DNA of 64,000 bases from an uncultured Commensalibacter sp. (GTDB lineage Bacteria > Pseudomonadota > Alphaproteobacteria > Acetobacterales > Acetobacteraceae). Location of the stretch: contig CAMPDW010000004.1 of assembly GCA_946699565.1 (NCBI GenBank), positions 62,001 through 126,000 of the forward strand, written 5' to 3'. A program made the position numbers and the translations under genes. Of the stretch, positions 38,997 through 48,962 are shown piece by piece; the stretch's first letter is position 1, and each line of letters starts with the position of its first letter. The notes beneath the pieces were generated by a model. It ran no database searches. It had not been told where the DNA came from and saw nothing but the letters and a program-made list of their open reading frames with translations.

Positions 38997-39470
38997 ATGA
39001 ATAAATTAACGCATTTTGATGAGTCTGGGCAAGCCTATATGGTTGATGTGGCGAATAAGAAAATTACAAAAAGAATTGCCGTTGCCCTAGGTTCGATCCA
39101 GATGTCTCCAGAAACTTTTGAATTGTTAAAAAATAGGAATATCTGTAAAGGGGATGTTTTGGGTGTAGCAAGAGTTGCTGCTATACAAGGAACCAAACAA
39201 ACTTCTTCTCTTATTCCTTTATGCCACCCATTATCGTTGAATCATGTGAAGGCGGAATTTGATTTTGAAGAAGAGGATTATATTTTGCACATTCAAGTAA
39301 CTGCCGAGACAGAAAGTAAGACAGGTGTTGAAATGGAAGCATTAACAGGTGTTTCTGTTGGATTATTAACAATTTATGATATGTTAAAAGCTGTTGATAA
39401 GAAAATGATTATACAAAATATCCATCTTGTATCGAAAAAAGGTGGTAAAAGTGGAGATTTTAATTTTTAG
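38997..39470 (+). CDS. moaC: Cyclic pyranopterin monophosphate synthase MoaC
   Basis: Converts the MoaA product to cyclic pyranopterin monophosphate. The 157 residues hold YMVDVANKKITKRIAVA at the start, the LIPLCHPL motif with the active-site histidine, the MEALTGVSVGLLTIYDMLKAVDK signature, and the terminal KKGGKSGDF with catalytic lysine. A GGGAAG ribosome site precedes the ATG. Rightward gene divergent from moaD. Last protein gene of the nitrate/Moco block before the tRNA. Confidence 0.95.
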   Translation: MNKLTHFDESGQAYMVDVANKKITKRIAVALGSIQMSPETFELLKNRNICKGDVLGVARVAAIQGTKQTSSLIPLCHPLSLNHVKAEFDFEEEDYILHIQVTAETESKTGVEMEALTGVSVGLLTIYDMLKAVDKKMIIQNIHLVSKKGGKSGDFNF

Positions 39471-39552
39471 AGTTTATATATTAAGATTCATTTTTAAATA
39501 TTGAATTTATCTTGTTTTTTTGAATAGTTCTTGTTAAAAGTTTTTTTTGTGG

Positions 39553-39628
39553 GGGCGCATAGCTCAGTTGGTAGAGCGGCTGACTCTTAATCAGCGGGCC
39601 CAAGGTTCGAACCCTTGTGCGCCCACCA
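39553..39628 (+). tRNA. tRNA-Lys (CTT anticodon)
   Basis: A 76-nt cloverleaf: acceptor GGGCGCA with TGCGCCC, D arm AGCTCAGTTGGTAGAGC, anticodon stem CTGACTCTTAATCAG with CTT in the loop, T arm with GGTTCGAACCC, and an encoded CCA end. It stands alone at the right edge of the nitrate/Moco block, a position often used by integrating elements, though no integrase or repeated tRNA 3' end is visible in this window. Confidence 0.97.
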
Positions 39629-39760
39629 TTTTCTCGACATAAGCTTTTTATAATTTATTGTTGTTAAATACGAAAATTTTCTTTTGAATTAACAGATGAA
39701 ACTTATATAAGTTGTGTTGTAGTTGCTATTTTGATCTTGATTGAATGAAAAGGATAGAGG

Positions 39761-39791
39761 AAATTATCACGGTCAAATGACGATAATTTTT
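39761..39791 (+). terminator. Hairpin with T-run downstream of tRNA-Lys
   Basis: AAATTATC pairs with GATAATTT, with an inner GTC/GAC pair around AAAT, and the right arm runs into TTTTT on the forward strand. It lies 133 bp past the tRNA and 56 bp before the end of the convergent flippase gene, so it may end the tRNA transcript. Confidence 0.45.
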
Positions 39792-39846
39792 GATTTTAAA
39801 CAAAAGAATATAGATTGCATTTTGATCGTTTGTGGTGTGCAAATCT

Positions 39847-41181
39847 TTATATTTGTTGTGGAACAGCTTTATTTTTGTATTTAATGACAAACAAGATTTG
39901 AGAAATAACGAGTAAAACAGATGAGATTAAGCTTGCTGGTCCAATACCTTGTAATCCCCATTTTTGAATAAAAATGATTAACATAGGTATATAAATAAAA
40001 GTATTGATTATACGAGAAATAGAAGCCCCTTTGGTATTTCCAGTTGTAATCAAGATAGGTTCCAAAGATATACCCCATAAAATAACAGCTTTTGACCCAG
40101 CTAACCAATAAAGCAAATGTAAAGTTTCAGGTGTAGTGGGTTTGTGAAGTAACACTGAAATAATATAAGGTGCAATATATGGCAGAATAAGAAAGATAAT
40201 AGATATAATCCCTCCTGTTAAAAGGGTGATTTGTATAGCCATCTTGTAGAGATGTGAAGGTTTGTTTCCTTGCCAAGAGCGTGTCATTTCCGGATATAAT
40301 GTAGTTTGTAACATACCAACTGGTTTGGCAATAGCTTCTGAGATTTTTTTAGTAATTGAATAGCTGGCATTTTGAATAGTACCAAGCATACTTCCGATAA
40401 TTTGGGATGTTATATGAACAGAAACGAGAGAAAACGTCATATTAATATTGGTATTCCATGCAAATTTCCATATTCCAGGTAAATCTTTGGTAAGACCATC
40501 GTTGATACGGTTAAAAAATCCTTTTAAATAACCTTGTTTTTTAAGTTGATATAAAGCGATTACCAAAATAGTTATAAAATTCATGAATGTGGCAAAAGTC
40601 CATATAATAACCGCCCCTAACATACCCCCATGGAAAAGAGTAAGAAAAACAATGCCAAAAAATCGAACAGATGTTGTAGTTAGGCCTTGAATGGCTAGTA
40701 AGTCGTAGCGGTTTAATAAAAGTAAAATACCGTTGGCTGTTGCACTGGTTGTGAATAAAACAGAAAAACTGAAAATAATTCCCAGATAATGCCATTCTGG
40801 TGGCCATCCCAGTAAATTGCTGCAATATGCAGCGATTAGAACACTGGCGATTAAGGCAAAGGTGGCACTACACGCATCAAGAAAAAAAGAAAATCGCAAA
40901 ACACGTTGGAAAAGAGGAAGATCTCTATTTTGATAAGGTTTAAGACCATAATGTAAAACTGTTTGCCATGATTGAAATTCTGCTACATCTCCAACAAGTT
41001 GACCAAAACTGTATATAAGCTCTAAAAAACCATATCCTTTTGCTCCAAGTAATCGGGTTGTTAAGAAAATTTGTAACATACCAAGCGGAACGTTAATAAG
41101 TTTTCCGCTTAATAACTTTAATACGTTATAGCCAGATCGTCTTAAACTGCCTCTGTTAGATGGAATATTGCTTTTTGGCAC
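39847..41181 (-). CDS. Polysaccharide flippase-like membrane protein (MATE/MOP superfamily)
   Basis: An integral membrane protein of 444 residues with about 12-14 hydrophobic segments, beginning VLKLLSGKLINVPLGMLQIFLTTRLLGAKGYGFLELIYSFGQLVGD. The motif ARLLG-x-GYG-like start and overall helix pattern match Wzx/RfbX-type lipid-linked oligosaccharide flippases. The substrate is unknown; the rfbBACD rhamnose genes 1 kb away suggest surface glycan export. Single leftward gene; no glycosyltransferase or polymerase is adjacent. Confidence 0.75.
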   Translation of the reverse strand: MPKSNIPSNRGSLRRSGYNVLKLLSGKLINVPLGMLQIFLTTRLLGAKGYGFLELIYSFGQLVGDVAEFQSWQTVLHYGLKPYQNRDLPLFQRVLRFSFFLDACSATFALIASVLIAAYCSNLLGWPPEWHYLGIIFSFSVLFTTSATANGILLLLNRYDLLAIQGLTTTSVRFFGIVFLTLFHGGMLGAVIIWTFATFMNFITILVIALYQLKKQGYLKGFFNRINDGLTKDLPGIWKFAWNTNINMTFSLVSVHITSQIIGSMLGTIQNASYSITKKISEAIAKPVGMLQTTLYPEMTRSWQGNKPSHLYKMAIQITLLTGGIISIIFLILPYIAPYIISVLLHKPTTPETLHLLYWLAGSKAVILWGISLEPILITTGNTKGASISRIINTFIYIPMLIIFIQKWGLQGIGPASLISSVLLVISQILFVIKYKNKAVPQQI

Positions 41182-41301
41182 GTTTTGTTCCGTTAATTAA
41201 TTTTTTAAAATTATTTTTAATGGTTAAAAGTTAATATAGTGTTTTGAAAAAATTTTTCATGATAAAATATAATATAATTTTGATAATGTATAATTAAAAA
41301 G

Positions 41302-41961
41302 TTAGATCATCTCATTAACGGTGATAATATGCCAATCTTTCGGTGTTCTTTCTATGACTGTGACAGAAAGGTTGTAAATAGCAAAAGATAATGCAGTATC
41401 AATGGGAATATTTAAACTATAAGAAAGGGCGGCTCGAATGGCACCTCCATGGGATATGATAATCATATTTTGATTATGATGGTATTGGCTTAACTCTTTT
41501 AATTTATTACCTACCCTTTGACAGACATCATTCATATTTTCACCTTGTGGAGGTGTTTCATTACCAGAAAAGGGCCAAAAAGGATGAGAAGATAATTTGC
41601 GATGTTTATCGATTTCCTCATGGGTTAAACCTTGCCATAAACCAAGATTTTGTTCTAAAAAGGCATCTTCAATTTTTAATTTTTCAGTTCCATAGCCAGC
41701 TTTTTGTATTTGTAATGCTGTTTCTTGTGTACGAGAAAGGCTGGTAACAAACCAAAGCGTGGTTTTAGGGAGCTTTTGTGCTAAAATTCGATAGTAATTT
41801 TGTTGTTTTTTTAAATGGATAGGACATATTGGGACGTCTTTCGTGCCATACAGATAAGTGCGATCTTTTTCATTTACAATTGCATGACGTATAAACCAGA
41901 AACGGCAAGAATTTTTTATTGAATTAGGTTGATCAATAAAATTATAATTATGGTTAGTCAT
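41302..41961 (-). CDS. Histidine phosphatase family protein
   Basis: Phosphoglycerate-mutase-like phosphatase of 219 residues. The phosphorylated histidine lies in FWFIRHAIVNE near residue 26; the usual RHG is RHA here. SRTQETALQIQKAG, the acid region LEQNLGLWQGLTHEE, and the second histidine in IIISHGGAIRAAL near residue 168 complete the active site. The length and LGLWQG motif resemble CobC-type alpha-ribazole phosphatases and general acid phosphatases; no cobalamin genes are nearby, so the substrate stays open. Divergent from rfbB. Confidence 0.8.
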   Translation of the reverse strand: MTNHNYNFIDQPNSIKNSCRFWFIRHAIVNEKDRTYLYGTKDVPICPIHLKKQQNYYRILAQKLPKTTLWFVTSLSRTQETALQIQKAGYGTEKLKIEDAFLEQNLGLWQGLTHEEIDKHRKLSSHPFWPFSGNETPPQGENMNDVCQRVGNKLKELSQYHHNQNMIIISHGGAIRAALSYSLNIPIDTALSFAIYNLSVTVIERTPKDWHIITVNEMI

Positions 41962-42119
41962 TATTTTAAGTCTTTTTATTAAAGATAGAAGTAAATAAAA
42001 AATTTTATAACATAATTTATGAAATATTTTGAATTTGTATTTAATGATGAAATTGTTTGTTAACAGTCAAGAAGATTTATATTATAAAAAATTATAATAA
42101 TTTTTAGGATATATTTATA

Positions 42120-43172
42120 ATGTTAATTTTAATAACTGGTGGATGTGGGTTTATAGGGTCAGCTGTTATACGTCATCTTATAAAAAATACAGAGCACAGT
42201 GTAATTAATATTGATGCATTAACCTATTCTGCTTCGCCTGAAAGTGTTGCAGAAATAGCAGATAATCATCGATATTCTTTTTTTCAAGTAGATATTTTAG
42301 ATTTAAATTCATTAAAAAAAATTTTTAATGAGTATAAACCTGATGCAGTTATGCATTTGGCTGCTGAATCACACGTTGATCGCTCCATTGATGGGCCAGA
42401 AATTTTTATTAAAGCGAATATTGATGGGACTTATTGTTTATTGCAGGCAGCATATGAATATTGGAAAAAGTTGTCTGATAATAAACAAAAATCATTTCGT
42501 TTTCATCATATTTCAACTGATGAGGTCTTTGGGGCACTACAATTAGGTGATCCACCTTTTACGGAAGAAACGCCGTATGATCCACGTAGCCCCTATTCTG
42601 CATCGAAAGCTGCTTCAGATCATCTAGTGCGTGCCTGGTTTCATACTTATGGATTGCCGACATTTGTAACTAATACAACAAATAATTATGGGATTTGGCA
42701 TTTTCCAGAGAAATTAATTCCCTTAATGATTATTAATGCCTTGGAAGGTAAATCCCTACCAGTTTATGGAAAAGGTGAAAATATAAGGGACTGGTTGTAT
42801 GTAGAGGATCACGCTGAAGCGCTTGTTAAAGCTGTAGAGAAAGGGGTTCCAGGTGAAACTTATGCGATTGGTGGCCAACAACCCCGTACAAATTTGCAAG
42901 TTGTTAAAATCATTTGCCAGATTTTAGATGAATTAAAACCTGATCCTAAAGGGAAATATGAACGCCTTATTCATTATGTAACTGATCGTCCCGGACATGA
43001 TTTTCGATATGAGATTAATTCTGCGCATGCACAGGCAGAATTAAACTGGAAAGCCAAACATACTTTTGAAGAAGGCATTCGTAAAACTGTTCAATGGTAC
43101 CTTGATCATCAGGAATGGTGGAAAAATATTCGTCAACAACGTTATGCTGGTCAACGTTTGGGAACAAAATGA
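42120..43172 (+). CDS. rfbB: dTDP-glucose 4,6-dehydratase
   Basis: Second step of dTDP-L-rhamnose synthesis. NAD-dependent short-chain dehydrogenase of 350 residues with [14 protein letters not shown] at the start, [13 protein letters not shown] near 80, the STDEVFGAL motif and the [15 protein letters not shown] catalytic Tyr/Lys pair near 160, and the [15 protein letters not shown] segment. First gene of the rfbBACD operon; its TGA overlaps the rfbA start by 4 bp. The AT-rich 158 bp upstream must hold the promoter. Confidence 0.96.
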   Translation: MLILITGGCGFIGSAVIRHLIKNTEHSVINIDALTYSASPESVAEIADNHRYSFFQVDILDLNSLKKIFNEYKPDAVMHLAAESHVDRSIDGPEIFIKANIDGTYCLLQAAYEYWKKLSDNKQKSFRFHHISTDEVFGALQLGDPPFTEETPYDPRSPYSASKAASDHLVRAWFHTYGLPTFVTNTTNNYGIWHFPEKLIPLMIINALEGKSLPVYGKGENIRDWLYVEDHAEALVKAVEKGVPGETYAIGGQQPRTNLQVVKIICQILDELKPDPKGKYERLIHYVTDRPGHDFRYEINSAHAQAELNWKAKHTFEEGIRKTVQWYLDHQEWWKNIRQQRYAGQRLGTK

Positions 43173-44080
43173 TGGAAAATAAACAGTTAAAATCGACAAA
43201 AGGTATCTTATTAGCCGGTGGATCTGGAACAAGATTATATCCTTTGACGTTGGTTTCAAGTAAACAATTATTGCCAATTTATGATAAACCGATGATTTAT
43301 TATCCTTTAACGACTTTAATGTTGGCGGGTATTCGGGATATTATGATTATTTCTACGCCTCAAGATATTCCACAGATTAAACGATTGTTAGGAGATGGTT
43401 CAGATTTAGGTCTTCGGTTTGAATATTGCGTTCAACCAAAACCTGATGGGATTGCTCAGGCTTTTATTTTGGCTGAAGAATGGTTGGATCAATCGCCCTG
43501 TGTTCTTGTTTTAGGTGATAACTTAATTTTTGCCCCTCATTTAAGTCAATTATTACAAAAAGCATCACAAAGAAAATCAGGCGCAACCATTTTTTCTTAT
43601 CAGGTAAGCGATCCAGAACGCTATGGCGTCGTTACATTTGACGAAAATAATAAGGTTACCCAGATTATCGAAAAACCAACAAATCCTCCTTCGAATTGGG
43701 CTGTAACGGGATTATATTTTTATGATTCGAAGGTTACGGAATATGCAAAATGTATTAAGCCTTCTGATCGTGGTGAGTATGAAATTACGGATTTAAATCA
43801 AATTTATTTGGAAAATGATGATTTACACGTTGAACGTTTGGGGCGTGGATGTGCTTGGCTGGATGCGGGTGTTCCTGCTAGTTTAATGCAAGCAAGTAAT
43901 TTCGTACAAATGATTCAAGCCAGACAGGGTATTTTGGTAGGATCACCTGCAGAAGTTGCTTATCATCGTGGTTTCATCGATGCAGAACAATTACGAAAGA
44001 TTGCTAAGAAATTATTGAAGACAGATCTTGGACGTATGTTAATGGACGTTGCAAACGAAGGTCTTGGTGAAAAGAAATAA
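43169..44080 (+). CDS. rfbA: Glucose-1-phosphate thymidylyltransferase
   Basis: First step of dTDP-L-rhamnose synthesis: glucose 1-phosphate plus dTTP to dTDP-glucose. About 303 residues with the nucleotide-binding loop [38 protein letters not shown], and the [19 protein letters not shown] segment. The start is one of two adjacent ATG codons overlapping the rfbB stop (ATGA), so expression is coupled. Length and motifs match RmlA. Confidence 0.96.
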   Translation: MMENKQLKSTKGILLAGGSGTRLYPLTLVSSKQLLPIYDKPMIYYPLTTLMLAGIRDIMIISTPQDIPQIKRLLGDGSDLGLRFEYCVQPKPDGIAQAFILAEEWLDQSPCVLVLGDNLIFAPHLSQLLQKASQRKSGATIFSYQVSDPERYGVVTFDENNKVTQIIEKPTNPPSNWAVTGLYFYDSKVTEYAKCIKPSDRGEYEITDLNQIYLENDDLHVERLGRGCAWLDAGVPASLMQASNFVQMIQARQGILVGSPAEVAYHRGFIDAEQLRKIAKKLLKTDLGRMLMDVANEGLGEKK

Positions 44081-44103
44081 TTTTAAAGAAAGAAGATTGT
44101 ATA

Positions 44104-44664
44104 ATGAAGATTGAAAAGCTTGCTATTCCAGAGGTTTTACTCATTACACCTCCTCGTTTTCAGGATAATCGTGGTTTTTTTTCTGAGACTTATAATGCAC
44201 AACGATTAAAAGAGGTTGGTATTGATCTTTCTTTTGTGCAGGATAATCAAAGTCTTTCTGTTCAAAAAGGTATTGTAAGAGGACTGCACTGTCAGTTAGG
44301 TCCTTATGAACAAGGAAAGTTAGTTCGTTGCACACAAGGTTCTATTTGGGATGTAGCCATAGATGCACGAACGGGGTCACTTACTTATGGTAAATGGGTT
44401 GCAGCTGAACTATCTGCAGATAATTGGTCTCAATTATGGATACCTCCTGGATTTTTACATGGATTCTGCACATTAACTGAAAATGTAATGGTGCAGTATA
44501 AATGCACTAATCTATATAATAAAGCTAGCGAACGAGCAGTTTTATGGAATTGTAAGGAAATTGGTATTGAATGGCCAATAGATGAAAAGGATGTTATTCT
44601 TTCAGAAAAAGATGCACAAAATCCTTCTTTTTCAGCTGCAAAGAATTGGTTTTCATATTTATAA
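44104..44664 (+). CDS. rfbC: dTDP-4-dehydrorhamnose 3,5-epimerase
   Basis: Third step of dTDP-L-rhamnose synthesis, double epimerisation. The 186-residue cupin has RGFFSETYNAQRLKEVGI, VQDNQSLSVQKGIVRGLHCQ (active histidine near residue 63), KLVRCTQGSIWDVAID, and WIPPGFLHGFCTL. 23 bp after rfbA, with an AAAGAAAGAAG ribosome-site region. rfbD follows after 11 bp. Confidence 0.96.
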   Translation: MKIEKLAIPEVLLITPPRFQDNRGFFSETYNAQRLKEVGIDLSFVQDNQSLSVQKGIVRGLHCQLGPYEQGKLVRCTQGSIWDVAIDARTGSLTYGKWVAAELSADNWSQLWIPPGFLHGFCTLTENVMVQYKCTNLYNKASERAVLWNCKEIGIEWPIDEKDVILSEKDAQNPSFSAAKNWFSYL

Positions 44665-44675
44665 AGGATGTAAAG

Positions 44676-45554
44676 ATGACAATTTTCGTCATTGGTGGTC
44701 AACATGGACAATTGGCAGAATCTTTGCGGAATTTGAAAGATGAACGTTTACATTTTGTTGGGCGTCCTGTTTTTGATTTTACAAAACAAGAAACAATCGC
44801 AAGTTTTTTTAAAAAATATAAACTTTCTTTAATTATCAATACTGCTGCTTGGACCGCTGTTGATGCCGCCGAAGATCATAAAGAAGAGGTCTATCTTGTT
44901 AATAAAGATGGCCCTGCTTATCTTGCGAAACTGTGTGCAGAATATCATGTTCCATTAATTCATGTTTCAACGGATTATGTTTTTTCGGGTGATAAGCATT
45001 CTCCTTATATTGAAACAGATCCTGTTTCTCCTAAAACGGTATATGGGGTTAGTAAAGCAGCGGGGGAGGTGGCGATTTTAAAAGCACAATCTCATTCTAT
45101 TATTTTACGGACGGCATGGGTATATTCTGCACATGGAAAAAATTTTGTTCGTACTATGATTAATGCTGGAGCTAAAAATCATTCGCTTCGTGTTGTAGGG
45201 GATCAAAAAGGTAATCCTACATGTTCTGATGATTTGGCTTGGGCAATTATGGAAATTGTTAACCAGATTATTGGAAAAAAATGGAACAACCATTGGAGCG
45301 GTATTTATCATGCTGTTGGGACGGGGGATGCGACGTGGTATGACTTGGCTGTTTACTCGTTAGAGCAAGCGGAAAAATATGGTCAGAAAATGCCTACTGT
45401 TATTGCCATTCAAACAAAAGAGTGGCCTACTCCAGCAAAAAGACCTCAAGATTCGAGATTAAATACAGATAAGCTTGATAAAATATTTGGTATTCGTTTA
45501 CCTGATTGGCATAAAAGTGTTGAGAAAGTAGTTCAAAGGATTTTTGCTATATAA
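44676..45554 (+). CDS. rfbD: dTDP-4-dehydrorhamnose reductase
   Basis: Last step, NADPH-dependent reduction to dTDP-L-rhamnose. About 292 residues with the start FVIGGQHGQLAESL, NTAAWTAVDAAEDH, VSTDYVFSG near 115, YGVSKAAGEV with the catalytic Tyr/Lys, and RTAWVYS. I chose the ATG preceded by AAAGGATG at 5 bp, which gives the usual family N-terminus; a longer reading from inside rfbC adds ten unrelated residues. Its end overlaps the remnant of an RluA-family pseudogene on the other strand by about 20 bp. Confidence 0.95.
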   Translation: MTIFVIGGQHGQLAESLRNLKDERLHFVGRPVFDFTKQETIASFFKKYKLSLIINTAAWTAVDAAEDHKEEVYLVNKDGPAYLAKLCAEYHVPLIHVSTDYVFSGDKHSPYIETDPVSPKTVYGVSKAAGEVAILKAQSHSIILRTAWVYSAHGKNFVRTMINAGAKNHSLRVVGDQKGNPTCSDDLAWAIMEIVNQIIGKKWNNHWSGIYHAVGTGDATWYDLAVYSLEQAEKYGQKMPTVIAIQTKEWPTPAKRPQDSRLNTDKLDKIFGIRLPDWHKSVEKVVQRIFAI

Positions 45555-46205
45555 ATATGAAGAAATGTGGATAATAATTTTGCCATATGTAAAGTCAAGG
45601 ATACCGTTGCTGAAATTGTTGGATGCATATTAAGTATCAAAGATCGACTAAGTAATTGTAAAGAAGTTGGTTTGTGTTTAGGATTTCTATAGATATGATC
45701 TCCTATAATAGGATAATCCAGAATAGCACAATGATCTCTGGCTTGATAAATTTTTCCTGTCAATAAATTAAGTTCAAATAAGCTATACGTATTGCTGGTT
45801 TTCAATAATTTCTATCTTGTTTTTGCAATTTTGTCCTTGGCGATTAGTTATCATTTGTTGGTGATGATTTCGACTGATTCTTAAAAATGGTTTATCGATA
45901 AATCCTTCGCTTAACTCATGTTTTCCTTTAACAACAGCCTAATAGATTTTATAAATCTTGTGATGGGTAAAACAGGTCTGTGCATTAATTAAAGTTTGTT
46001 TACGTAAAGCGATTAGTAAATATCCTGCTGTATCCTGATCTAAAACGATGTACAAGCTAAGGGTCATTTTTTCGTTTAGATAAAAGAGGAAAATAATCTT
46101 CGATGGAAAGTATATTCTTTTTTTCTGAAATAAATAGGCATTTCAGTCGACTTATTTATTGTTAGATAATAATTATTTTGAAAAAGAATTTGAAAGGAAA
46201 GCAAA
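45533..46205 (-). pseudogene. RluA-family 23S rRNA pseudouridine synthase, decayed
   Basis: Reading the reverse strand in shifting frames recovers a whole RluA-type protein: ILFQNNYYLTINKSTEMPIY (normally INKPAGLPIH), then SIEDYFPLL, VHR, one extra T in a T-run, LDQDTAGYLLIALRK with the catalytic aspartate, KIYKIY, stop (TAG), AVVKGKHELSEGFIDKPFLR, and finally LFELNLLTGKIYQARDHCAIL with DYPIIGDHIYRNPK (normally LTGRTHQIRVHCA). At least one internal stop and two frameshifts break it, so it cannot make a working enzyme. An intact 90-codon piece at its 3' end should not be called a gene. Next to ftsK. Confidence 0.82.
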
Positions 46206-46222
46206 GGAATAGATTAACTTTT

Positions 46223-48892
46223 TTATTCTGACCTTTTGATAAGGATTTCTCGTTTACCAACGTGGTTGGCAGGACTTACGATATGTTCTTTTTCCATTTG
46301 TTCAATAATTTTTGCAGCTCGGTTATAACCTATTGAAAGATGGCGTTGAATAAATGAAGTAGAAGCTTTTCCTTCTCGTAAGACAAGGTTAATAGCTTGA
46401 TTATACAGTTCGTCCGTATTATTGCTAGAACGTCCGTTGTTATTGTCTTCTACTGGATCAACGGTAACATCTTCAACGTAAATAGGCTCCCCTTGTTTAC
46501 GTAAATGTTGAACAATTCTGTCAACTTCCTCATCAGAAACAAAAGGACCATGGACGCGTTTAATACGTCCTCCAGCTTGCATAAAAAGCATATCTCCTTG
46601 TCCAAGTAGTTGTTCTGCTCCCTGTTCACCAAGGATAGTACGGCTATCAAATTTACTTATAACTTGAAAAGAGATACGGGTTGGAAAGTTTGCTTTAATT
46701 GTGCCTGTAATAACATCCACGGAAGGGCGTTGGGTCGCCATAATGACGTGAATTCCTGCTGCACGGGCCATCTGGGCAAGACGTTGGACTGCTGCTTCAA
46801 TTTCTTTACCAGCAACCATCATCAAATCCGCCATTTCATCAATCACAACAACAATATAGGGAAAATGTTCCAATGGAATTTGCTGTTCTTCAAAAGTTGG
46901 TTTTCCAGTTTCAGAGTCAAATCCTGTTTGTATTCTTCGGGTCATAACTTTGCTTTGATTTTTTGCATTAGCAATACGTTGGTTATAACCATCAATATTT
47001 CTTACTCCTAATTGTGACATCAGGCGATAGCGTCGCTCCATTTCTCTTACTGCCCATTTCAAGGCGGATAAAGCCTTGTGCGGGTCCGTAACAACAGGGG
47101 TTAAAAGATGTGGTATTCCTTCATAGACAGAAAGTTCTAGCATTTTTGGATCAATAAGGATTAATCGGCATTCATCTGGGGATAAACGATATAAAAGTGA
47201 TAAAATCATTGCATTAACCCCTACGGATTTACCAGAACCTGTTGTTCCTGCAATCAAAAGATGGGGCATTTTTGCGAGGTTGGCATAAATAGGTTCACCA
47301 AAAATATTTTTACCCAAGGCAAGACATAAACGCGCGGTGTTTCTATGCCAATTTTCAGTATTAAGTAATTCTGAAAAATAAACAATTTCCCGAACATTAT
47401 TGGGGACTTCTATTCCGATAATGTTTCGACCGGGAACTGTTGCGATGCGGACAGATATAACGGAAAGAGATCGGGCAATATCATCAGAAAGTCCAATAAC
47501 GCGGGCAGAACGAATGCCTGGTGCGGGCTCCAATTCATATAAGGTTACAACAGGTCCGTGTAAAATATTGCCAATGGTTCCCTTAACCCCATAATCATCT
47601 AAAATGGTTTCTAACATTCTGGCATTTGCATGCAACATTTCAGGGGTTGGTTTATTGTTATTTTGTGATGAACTTGGTTGTTTCAGCAAGGAGAGTGGAG
47701 GAAACGACCAGGCGTTATCAGTTTGATCATTAAATGATGGAGGGGGTGAATTCTCTAAAAAATGTTCTTTAAGGGGTCTATGTAAAAGTGAAAAAATCCC
47801 TTTATGCTGTTTTACAGGAATATTGTTTTTTTCTTCAGATTGATTGATCAATCGATCTTCATGATATTCAAGTTGTTCAGTTGGTTCGGATAAAGGGTTT
47901 AAAGATTTTTTATTTTTTTCTAGTGCTGGGACAATATTATTGGAATCGAATAAAGATGGTGGTATTGAATTTGTATAATCTTTTTGAATTTGTTTTTGAT
48001 CATCATTTGGATTGAAAATTGGGGTATTATCAGGGGCTAGAACAGAAGGTTTCTGTTTTTGGACGTAAGGTTGGATTGCTTGTGTCGTTGCTCTTATAGA
48101 ATTCTGATAAGAAGGCGGTGTGTATTCCTGTTCTTGGAGGCTGTTAGGGTCAGATTTAAAAGGAGACTGATTATAGTTACGCGGGAGCGTGTTATATAAA
48201 TTTTGCGTGTAAGGGTCGGATTCAGATTGGACAGGTTTTTGTTTCGTGCGTAAAGTATAATAAAAAAATTGAAAGATTTTTCTGAAAAAACCTATAATTT
48301 TCTTCCATTCTTGTTTCGATAGTCCCATAGTTAAGGGGATTAGGAGTAAACAAAAAATACCACCCAAAATCCAGATCAGGATTTTACCCATAAAACCAAG
48401 CGTATCTTGTGCTGCAATTAAAGATGTTTTTGCAATGACAAAACCAATTGATCCCCCTAAACCTGGAGGAGTTACAAAAGCTGGAATAGTTTTGCCTGAA
48501 AATAAGATAATCGTTGCGACGATTAGGGCCGAAATAACAGGAATAGCAATCATCATTGCAATAAATCGAATAATTATTCCTTTTAAATATTGGAATCGGA
48601 TAATACGCCATCCCCATGCAATAAAAACAAGAATAGGGAAAAAACTGGCTATGCCAACCCATTGAATTAGAAGATCTGAAATATGGGAACCAATATAACC
48701 CAATAAATTTGTTGGAGGCTGGTTGGAAGATGTATTAAAGGATGGATCTGATGGGTTGTAACTTATGAGAGAAAGCATAAGTAATAAAGCAAAAACCCAT
48801 AAAATCCAGCCGCTTAATTGAATCAACCTTTTACTGAATGAAGATTGAAATTTTGTAGAAGTGTTTTTTTCAATTCTATTCTGGTTAGTCAC
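46223..48892 (-). CDS. ftsK: DNA translocase FtsK
   Basis: Septum-bound motor that pumps chromosome dimers and sister DNA apart at division. The 889 residues comprise four to five N-terminal membrane helices (about 25-200), a Pro/Gln/Asn-rich linker (about 215-420), and the RecA-like motor with Walker A IAGTTGSGKSVGVNAM near 545, Walker B VVVIDEMADLMMV near 680 and ATQRPSVDVITG. The C-terminal gamma winged helix (about 825-885: LYNQAINLVLREGKASTSFIQRHLSIGYNRAAKIIE) reads KOPS polarity sites. Complete. Single leftward gene. Confidence 0.96.
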   Translation of the reverse strand: MTNQNRIEKNTSTKFQSSFSKRLIQLSGWILWVFALLLMLSLISYNPSDPSFNTSSNQPPTNLLGYIGSHISDLLIQWVGIASFFPILVFIAWGWRIIRFQYLKGIIIRFIAMMIAIPVISALIVATIILFSGKTIPAFVTPPGLGGSIGFVIAKTSLIAAQDTLGFMGKILIWILGGIFCLLLIPLTMGLSKQEWKKIIGFFRKIFQFFYYTLRTKQKPVQSESDPYTQNLYNTLPRNYNQSPFKSDPNSLQEQEYTPPSYQNSIRATTQAIQPYVQKQKPSVLAPDNTPIFNPNDDQKQIQKDYTNSIPPSLFDSNNIVPALEKNKKSLNPLSEPTEQLEYHEDRLINQSEEKNNIPVKQHKGIFSLLHRPLKEHFLENSPPPSFNDQTDNAWSFPPLSLLKQPSSSQNNNKPTPEMLHANARMLETILDDYGVKGTIGNILHGPVVTLYELEPAPGIRSARVIGLSDDIARSLSVISVRIATVPGRNIIGIEVPNNVREIVYFSELLNTENWHRNTARLCLALGKNIFGEPIYANLAKMPHLLIAGTTGSGKSVGVNAMILSLLYRLSPDECRLILIDPKMLELSVYEGIPHLLTPVVTDPHKALSALKWAVREMERRYRLMSQLGVRNIDGYNQRIANAKNQSKVMTRRIQTGFDSETGKPTFEEQQIPLEHFPYIVVVIDEMADLMMVAGKEIEAAVQRLAQMARAAGIHVIMATQRPSVDVITGTIKANFPTRISFQVISKFDSRTILGEQGAEQLLGQGDMLFMQAGGRIKRVHGPFVSDEEVDRIVQHLRKQGEPIYVEDVTVDPVEDNNNGRSSNNTDELYNQAINLVLREGKASTSFIQRHLSIGYNRAAKIIEQMEKEHIVSPANHVGKREILIKRSE

Positions 48893-48962
48893 AGTAATTA
48901 TCCAAATTCTTATAAGGTTTATTGGTTTTGATGGATTAATAAAATAAAGAAATATCCTTTTT

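Noticed and set aside
39553-39628. tRNA-Lys as an attachment site of an integrated element
   Set aside because: No duplicate of the tRNA 3' end, integrase or phage gene was found in the window; only the position is suggestive.
45533-45805. 90-codon open frame as an independent small gene
   Set aside because: It starts from a TTG inside the RluA-family remnant and its sequence is the C-terminal part of that family.
46610-47011. 133-codon open frame antisense to ftsK
   Set aside because: It lies wholly opposite the FtsK motor domain, is rich in Cys/Phe/His as expected for an antisense reading, and has no family features.
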